Source of the DNA: Hygrophila difformis
Lineage: Eukaryota > Streptophyta > Magnoliopsida > Lamiales > Acanthaceae
Assembly (NCBI GenBank): GCA_030278955.1
Contig: JAOANR010000009.1
Location: forward strand, 39,890,945-39,954,944
Direction: 5' to 3'
Length of the DNA stretch: 64,000 bases
This document shows positions 57,089-64,000 of the stretch, piece by piece. Every line of letters starts with the position of its first letter. Positions within the stretch are counted from its first letter, which is position 1. The position numbers and the translations under genes were made by a program. Under the pieces are notes generated by a model. It worked only from the letters and a program-made list of their open reading frames with translations, searched no databases and had not been told where the DNA came from.

Positions 57089-59585
57089 TGTAACACCCCG
57101 GATTTGATAACCCAGGCCGGGATGTCACCGCCACATCTCTCTAGCAAGACACGGATTCTCCGGGCTTGCCAAAGAGATGCAAGGCTATAGGTATTGCAAA
57201 AAGGTTTAAAAACAAGTCCGGAATCTATTTAAAAAGAAATAATAATAAGTATCATCCACACATATAGTAGTAGTAATAGTATATCGCAGCGGAAAAATGT
57301 AAAGTGGGCCGACATGGCCAAAACTCGGGATTTACATGCCCGTTATGCAAATATCATGAAAGCACTAAAACAATGTTAAAGTTTTTCCAACCCCCAATGC
57401 ATATGCTCATGCATTATCTTCATACTCTGGAAAGAAAAGAGAAAACAACAATTTTATCAGTATATAAAATACTGAGTAAGTCGATCCTAACATAACAATA
57501 AAGGGATTTAATTAGATAATTAAAATTTCACTCCTAACATGCATTCACGAAATTTAAAGGAAATAATAATTTAATTGTGTACTTGAACATGCATTTAATC
57601 CACAATAACAATTTAGTCATGATATGAAATTTAAAGACATAATTTAAATGCATAATTTAAAGACATGCATAAATAAATAAATACTTAAAAATATTAAATC
57701 TTTTATTTCCCCGTTACGTAACCATTTCTCAGTGTTTTGTATAGCCGGTGATCCGGCGGCCGTAGCGGTTTCGTAAGTATCTCGTTTAGCCGGTGATCCG
57801 GCGGCCGCAGCCGTATCTGCCATACCCAGTACCACTCCGGAGCCTCGGGAAATCCATACGGACAACCCGAGAGAGTAGGCTATGTATCTCCCGCCGATTG
57901 GCGTAATATCTCATCAAATTCTCTCGTCCATTATAGGCCCGAAGAGAAAGGCTAGAGGGGCACCCTGCAGAGCACTCACCCTCCACCTAAGTATCTCATG
58001 TATCGTTTAGATTTAATGTATCGGGGTTTTCAAAAGTATAGATGTATCGTATTTCAAATCTTTGATCGTTCGTTTCGAAATTTCAAAATCCTTCGATTTA
58101 AAAGTAACTTGGCGTCACAGCTTACGCCTTTCCAATTTAAAAATTCGGTTTAAGTCCGAAAAATCTGAAAATTTCACAATCAATGCAAAACACCCTAACG
58201 AACAACATTCGTGTTTTAACTTTCTCGAAATAAGTTGAGGAAACATGTCAAAAATCGAGTTTAACGCAGAAACAGTTTACTGTCCCAAAGCAGATTTGTC
58301 ACAGTTCGGAAAATTGGCTTTTTGACATATCAAATGGACTCCAAAAATTCTGAACTTTTAACCACATATACTAGACATGATTATCTACAACTTTCATTTA
58401 GATTGCAAAGATCAAATCGGACTACAAAATATAGAAACAGACTCACTAAGTTCGGACATGTTCATAGGTAGATTTCAAACACGTTTTGTCAAAACAGTTT
58501 CTTTTCGATGCGATTTAAAATAGCAAAAGTTAACGAAAATGTCTGAAATGTTTACACAACCTAGATTTATGTGTTAGGATTAAAAGTCTAGTTTTGAGTT
58601 TCCGGATTGAATCCTCGAAATATGAGTTTTAGACAGATTTCAAAAACTGCACGTATTGGGGTTTTTAATTTCGGTTTTTACGTTTCGTTGCATTACGACT
58701 ATACCGGACGCCCCTAGACAACCCGTATTGATATGGAAGGCTCAACTTACCGTGATAGGGAGTTTTGGTCGTCCTAGGGTCGCTGGCTCGTCCAAATTTG
58801 CTACGAACGGATCTCCTCAACGTCAAGCTTCCGACTTCGGCCACGACTTCAAATCGGAAGAAGAAATCCAATGTTAGATCGAGTTTTCGGGTTCAAAAAC
58901 TTAAATGGAAACCTATGGATGACTTACCACAGTTTAGAACACTGAGGATCTTGTATTCCACGCCTCCTCCGTCGGTTTTCGTCGCCGGGAAGTGATTGGA
59001 AAGTCGTCGGGAAGTCGCCGGAAAGTGTTTTGGCTTTGGAGAGAGTTTGGGAGAGCTCTAGGGTGAATGGAGGCTGACAAATGGAGTGGGAATCACCCCT
59101 CCTTCGACCTAATTCACCTTCCCCCGTCCAAAATCTGCTTTCCAAAGTCGGGGGGTCGAATTATGGTAAGAAATCGCCGAAAACGCGCAACTTGCCAATT
59201 TTGTGGGACCACGCGGGGTTGGCGCGCCTTTTGGCCAAACCCCGCCCGGCCAGAGCGCGGTCCCCGCCCGGACTGCGGTCCGGGCGGGTCCATGCGATCC
59301 GATCCGTCGGGTCTTTTTCTCCTCTCTTTCGGACTTCTATCCTTCCACGTTTTCGCGCTCGATTTTTCGGGTCATTTTCGGATTATGCTTCTCATCATAA
59401 ATTTATTCCGTCTCAATTCGATTTCACGCTTGGAATCTTAAGACCGTCGGTTTTGGTCCGTCGGGTTCTAATTCGTCGTCCTTTGACTTCCGTGCATTTC
59501 CGCGTCTACGGGTTCTCGGAAACAAAACCTTCTCTCCTATTGGATTAATTCCTATTTTTATATTCTAAAATTTACGGGTATTACA
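57089..59585 (-). repeat. Shared LTR of the D/E tandem array (2497 bp)
   Basis: A complete LTR with a PBS on its left and polypurine tract plus hairpin on its right. It is therefore at once the 5' LTR of D and the 3' LTR of E. It has an intact acceptor and hairpin region (57425-57475). Confidence 0.93.
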
Positions 59586-59869
59586 GTCTACCCCCCTTAA
59601 GAACCAACTTCGTCCTCGAAGTTGCACTTCATCCTCTCGCGAGTTCGGGAATTGTTTGATTAAGCGATTGTATTATTGTGTGTCGTTGTTTGTTATTATT
59701 TGACTGAACCCAGAATTGAAATTTCCGAGTTGCCTACGTACCCCGTGAAGGGATCAAGTCATTACGTAGTTCAAAACAATTTGAATTTGTTTATTTGGGG
59801 TACAAAGTATTCGTATAAAATATCCGGAAATATTCGGGTCGTCACATCCTCCCCCACTTAAGATTACAG
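59586..59869 (-). other. Element E 3' non-coding region with hairpins
   Basis: Hairpin 2 (59605-59624) and hairpin 1 (59867-59886) frame the conserved AACTACGT block, as in B, C and D. Confidence 0.8.
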
Positions 59870-60946
59870 TTATGCCCCCATAACTGTTGTTGCATTGTCT
59901 TGGAATAGGGTTGGGTAACGATCCTTCATGTCTGCCTCTAGCTCCCACGTTGCCGTCTCGGCTTCGTGGTTAGACCAAAGGACCTTAACCATTCTCACGG
60001 TCTTATTCCTTGTTACCCTCTCCTTCTTGTCGAGTATTCGCACCAGAATTTCTTCGTAGCTTAAGTCATCGTCCAGCTCAATTTCCTCCGGTTGGAGTAC
60101 GTGGGTCGGATCATGGACGTATTTCTTCAGTTGTGAGACGTGGAACACGTCGTGGACACGAGCAAATTCTGGCGGTAATGCTAGTCGGTATGCAAGATTC
60201 CCCACTCTTTCTAGGATTTCGTATGGTCCTATTTACCGTGGGCTCAATTTCCCCCGCTTGCCAAAGCGCATCACACCCTTCATCGGTGACACCTTTAACA
60301 TGACCTTATCGCCTATTTGGAATTCCAAATCTTGCCGTCTCACGGCATAGCTCTTTTGACGGTCTTGCGCGGCTCTCATCTTTCCTTGGATTATTTTGAC
60401 TTGTTGAGCCATGTCCTCAACAAGTTGTGGTCCAAATACCATAGCCCTCTCGCTCTCTTCCCAGCTCAATGGGCTTCGGCATTTGCGTCCATACAGTGCC
60501 TTGAAAGGTGCCATGCCAATGCTAGCATGGTAGCTGTTGTTGTAGGAAAATTCGATTAAGGGTAAGTGACTTTCCCAACTTCCTTTAAACTCTAATACGC
60601 ACGCCCTTAGTGTCTTCCAAAGTTTGGATCGTTCTTCAAGTTTAGACGGGTCCTCTTCTCCGGCGTAGTTCGGCGGACGATATGAGTTCACCATAGCTAA
60701 GTAGTTAATGCGGGCCTCGGGTGGAGGTACCGCAGCGGCCTGGCCTTGGTTCACATGCGCGTTCCCTATCGCAATGATAACCTCTTCTAGAGTGCGTAGG
60801 CGCGCGTCCATGTTGTTTGGCATAGGGTTTGCCGGCTCCTCTTGAGCGTGTACCCCTTCGCCGGGTATAGGCCTTTCTGGTTGCATAGGGGTTTCGTTGG
60901 TGTTTGGAGTAGTGGGCTGGGCGCGTGGTCTGCCTCTCGGTGCCAT
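59870..60946 (-). pseudogene. Element E Gag N-terminus fused in frame to integrase C-terminus/chromodomain, one nonsense codon
   Basis: Same deletion junction as D (TTCTT, 60632-60636), but an extra two-base loss near 60611 restores the reading frame. About 100 Gag residues are joined directly to LRACVLEF and the integrase C-terminal part. One codon is deleted further on (near 60345). TAC-to-TAA at 60233-60235 ends the first open stretch at 237 residues. Beyond it the same frame continues through the chromodomain to 59870. No catalytic residue of any enzyme is left. Confidence 0.85.
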
Positions 60947-61585
60947 GCTGTCGCAAGAACATAAGAGTTTAGATTCTTTTTGTTGAAGTATTATATAATG
61001 CTTATGAAATAATTTGACTAAATAAATGACGATATTAACAGGTATCAGTCTGTTGGAACCTGTTAGTATAGGTTGTTGAAGTTTAGCGTATTGTTTGTTG
61101 TTATTTGGGGTTGGTTCTACTTGCTGCTTTGTTATTGTTTTGTTTTGTTTTGTTTTGTTTTTTGTTTTTTTTCTTTTTTCAACCCTAGGGTTCAGGGTTT
61201 TGGGGTTTAGGGTTGGAGATACCCTTGTTCGATGATTATCTCCATATAATGTATATATATATATATTTACATATTTAGGTTTTTTATTACTACTTGTATT
61301 TTTGTTTAGTTGTTATCTATAGGTCCTTGATTATTATTACCTTGTTCATTTGTTTGATCAAGCTTTAACAAGGTATTCGAAGAGAAATAATTTAATTAAA
61401 ATGTAAGGAATACTTTAAATATACTTGTATAAAATAAATGCTTGTAGATTTATTACTCAAGAGAAAATTTTTCAGTTGATTACAAGCATTCGTAACAGGA
61501 ATGAAATAGTAGTGCTGGTACTAGTTTGAAAAAAAAAGGAACATAGATAGTAGTGCATCAGTATGGGCTCCTAAGTCTAGGGTGG
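60947..61585 (-). other. Element E leader between uORF and gag
   Basis: CAAAA-rich tract at about 61135-61170, an AT dinucleotide run near 61250-61265, non-coding. It keeps the ~130 bp that D lacks. Confidence 0.65.
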
Positions 61586-61963
61586 CTAGGCAGGTACATC
61601 CTCGATGGGATCGTCCTCGTCGCTGGATACGTCAATGGCAATGGGTGTCCCCACCGGACTCGGGCTCGGAGGAAATATGTCAGCCTCTAGGCCTAGCAGC
61701 TCAGCTCCTAAGTGTCCTATTTGCATCATCCGTTCGTTGTCCTTGTTTTGGAGTGTGACCACTTGGGTTTGGAGTTCGGCGACTTGGGCCTTGAGTTGGG
61801 TTATTTCTTGATGGTCAGCTTCCCTAAGATGTCTCAAATAGTCCACGTTATTCTCTAGATGCCCCACTCGAGCCTTGAAGTGATTGATATGCTGTTGGGA
61901 TTCGAGGTATGCGTTGGTCAGTTTCATCATCAGATTGGTCATGTTCGCGTTGGGTTCGGTCAT
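61586..61963 (-). CDS. Upstream ORF of element E: 125-aa coiled-coil protein
   Basis: Intact and almost identical to the B copy (two residue differences seen). This is the third full-length copy of this ORF in the B-type family, again kept open in an element whose gag-pol is ruined. Confidence 0.7.
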   Translation of the reverse strand: MTEPNANMTNLMMKLTNAYLESQQHINHFKARVGHLENNVDYLRHLREADHQEITQLKAQVAELQTQVVTLQNKDNERMMQIGHLGAELLGLEADIFPPSPSPVGTPIAIDVSSDEDDPIEDVPA

Positions 61964-62357
61964 CTAATGTCAACAAGGAGGTTAGAGTTAGAGTAGGTTT
62001 CGAATAAAAGTCAGGATATGCAGGAATTTAAACCTATATGAATATGCACATGCAATCCCCCCCCCCCCCAAAATTAATTTTAATGTATTTTTAAATTTAA
62101 TCATGGATTTAAAAAGTTGGGCCTCTATATTGGCCAAAAATAATAATTTGGACTTAAAAATAAAAGCATGGGCATTTGGGCCGAAATGGTTGGGCTTATA
62201 ATAAATAATTATTGGGTCAAAATAGTTTAACCTCCTTTGGGCTCAAAATATTACACTAATTGGATAGGAAAATTTTTTGGGCTCAAATTTTGGGCTAAAA
62301 TAATAACATTAGTAGTCTTAAAAATAATAATGATAGTAATAAATGTAAAAATAATAC
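61964..62357 (-). other. Element E leader, interrupted by element F
   Basis: Matches the D leader to AAAATAATAC at 62357, where F begins. The last ~80 bp with the PBS and the 5' LTR lie beyond the window. Confidence 0.7.
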
Positions 62358-64000
62358 TGTAACACCCGAGGAAAAACAAATTCAAATTGTTTTGAACTAC
62401 GTCATGACTTGATCCCTTCACAGGGTACGTAGGCAGCTTAAAACTAATTTCTAAGTTCAGTCACGAAATAAATGACAAAATACATCACGAATTAGATCAC
62501 AAGGACGATAGGAGATGTTGGAAACAATTTAGACTAGGCTAAGTAGGACCCGGAAATGTTGCGAACGGTAAGCCGGACTCGTAACAAGATTAAGGAGAAG
62601 ATTCCGCAACGAAGACGACCCAGGGAATCGAGCTAACACGTAGAAAACCGATAGGGGAAAGCGAGGGAAGACCCGACGGAACACGCGGACCGCCGAACCG
62701 GCCGGTCCGGCCGGCCCGCGCTGCCCGCGCGCCGCCGCGCGGCCACCGCGCGGCCAAGGGCGTCGTGCCCCCAGGGAAGGTCACGCGTGCTCCGCGCGCA
62801 CAAAGGCCTATGTGCGCGCCACCAGCGCGCCAGAGGTGCAGGAGGTGTAAACTTTCCTTCCATGGCGATTTTCTTGCCAAAAATCCGACCTCCATCAATG
62901 GCAAGTCGATCACAACAATGGGGAAGGGCATAAGATCAGATTTGGGGCGCCCCTCCCCCTCACTCTCAGAAAACCTAACCCTAAACACCTCCAAAACTCC
63001 TCTCCAAGTCGAAACCTCTCCGAACTCACTTTCCGGCAAGAATTCCGGCGACGGCAAGGCGAAAGGAACCAAGCCCTGCCCTCTAGACTCTTGGTAAGCT
63101 ATTGTACAAAGTTTCAATTCGTCCATAAGTCTCAGAAACTCGAATTCTAACACTATTTCCTTACTACGATTCTCCGTCGGAAAACGAACAAAAATCGATC
63201 GGAGAAGTTGGCCGTTCGTCGTGACCCTAGGACGTCCGGAAACCCGATCCAGCGACCCTATCATCATCCTAAGTAAGTTAAAACCTTACTCACAAATTTT
63301 CGTGGTTGTTTGTTGTTTAAATCTCGAGATATAGGCTTGTAACAAAAATCGGTTTTCAAAAACCCTATTTTCGTCCAATTTTAAAGACTCGCCAAAAACT
63401 CGACCTTCGGGAATTCAAACCGAAAACTTTTCAACATAAAAGTTGTTCCTAACACCTTTATCTATCTTGTGGCCAAATTTCAGCCGTTGACATTAAGTTT
63501 TGCTATCCCAATTTTCGCCGTGAACTTTCTGCATCGAACCGAACAATTTAATTCTGTGACAGATTCCTTCATTCAACTTGATGCATGTTTTTCACCCATT
63601 TTTCGAATGATTTAACTTTGCATTTCTAAACAAAAGTTGTAGATAATTGTGTCTAGATTATGCCTACAAAATTTCACAAATTTTGGTGTTCATTTGATAT
63701 GTCAAACGGCCAAGTTTTTAGAACTGTTTTGAATTCGTTTTAAGGGCCATGAGCATGCAGTGAGTTGCACTCGATTTTTGACTACCAAGAATTCATTATT
63801 TCCAAAAACTTAAAACATGAAAGTTGTTCCTTAATGTGTCGTGTAGTTACTGTAAAAATTTCACATCGATTGGTTTTGAAATGAATTTTTAATCGGCGTT
63901 GCACGAACCTGTGACGAAAACAGTTTTCAAGACATAAATTATTCTTTGCAATAAACTCAAATTTCAACTCACTTCGGAACCTTATTTCCAAAAACTTAAA
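62358..64000 (+). mobile_element. Element F: 5' part of a Tekay-related LTR (continues beyond window)
   Basis: TGTAACACCCGAGG interrupts the E leader, with candidate TSD AATAC at 62353-62357. The first 110 bp contain the AACTACGT...GGGTACGTAGGCAGCTT block that in A-E lies before the LTR. Downstream are a very GC-rich stretch (62690-62830), donor-like GTAAGC at 63094 and GTAAGT at 63273 (179 bp apart), and the AAAACTTAAAACATGAAAGTTGT-type repeats of this LTR superfamily. Plus-strand orientation follows from this order. Whether it is a solo LTR or a full element cannot be seen. A 225-codon minus-strand open frame (62590-63267) is antisense and not credible. Confidence 0.7.

Noticed and set aside
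62590..63267. 225-codon minus-strand open frame in element F
   Set aside because: It overlaps an LTR on the strand opposite to its transcript. The open frame is explained by GC-rich sequence, and no recognisable domain is present.

Overview
The window is repeat DNA from a flowering plant, most likely a eudicot with a large retrotransposon-rich genome. Nearly every base belongs to Ty3/gypsy-type LTR retrotransposons inserted into one another. I find no cellular gene, tRNA gene, rRNA gene or CRISPR array. The evidence is plant-type primer binding sites (initiator tRNA-Met and tRNA-Asp), TG...CA LTR ends, 5-bp target-site duplications, and Gag/protease/RT/RNase H/integrase signatures of the Tekay (Del) chromovirus and Athila lineages. 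The species cannot be named from this sequence.

Layout, by nesting level. Level 0 is an old Athila-lineage element 'Z' on the minus strand: an env-like/ORF3 remnant (6015-7072), a non-coding 3' region (7073-7509 and 36754-38217) and a broken pol (38218-40692). Level 1 is three Tekay-type insertions into Z, all minus strand. 'A' (1-6014, left end outside the window) keeps LTRs and an intact gag but has no pol. 'B' (7515-36748, TSD ATGGT) is a complete Tekay element. 'D/E' (40693 to beyond 62357) is a tandem array LTR-int-LTR-int, with both internal regions carrying the same gag-to-integrase deletion. Level 2 is three plus-strand insertions. 'Y' (13022-30815, Athila, TSD GACGT) sits in the RT of B. 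'C' (41398-52575, Tekay, TSD GGTGA) sits in an LTR of D. 'F' (62358 to beyond the end) sits in the leader of E. C is very young: I count about 6 differences between its two 2597-bp LTRs.

The Tekay-type elements share a life-cycle architecture. From the 5' end it runs: LTR with candidate splice sites; initiator-Met PBS; a small upstream ORF for a coiled-coil protein; a CAAAA-rich tract; gag-protease-RT-RNase H-integrase-chromodomain in one frame; a hairpin over the stop codon; a polypurine tract; about 200 bp of conserved sequence; a second hairpin and second polypurine tract; then the LTR. A lacks pol and would need a relative such as C to move. D and E are packaging-type derivatives with a leader and uORF but no enzymes.

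The most interesting points are: (1) the conserved coiled-coil uORF between PBS and gag; (2) two GTAAG donor motifs held 177-179 bp apart in four diverged LTR types, plus a strong 3' splice site preceded by a hairpin whose stem covaries; (3) a duplicated hairpin-polypurine-TG module at the 3' end, which with F suggests the LTR start moved inward by about 200 bp, and a parallel case in the Athila element Y; (4) a micro-inversion between the two LTRs of B; (5) the gag-only element A.
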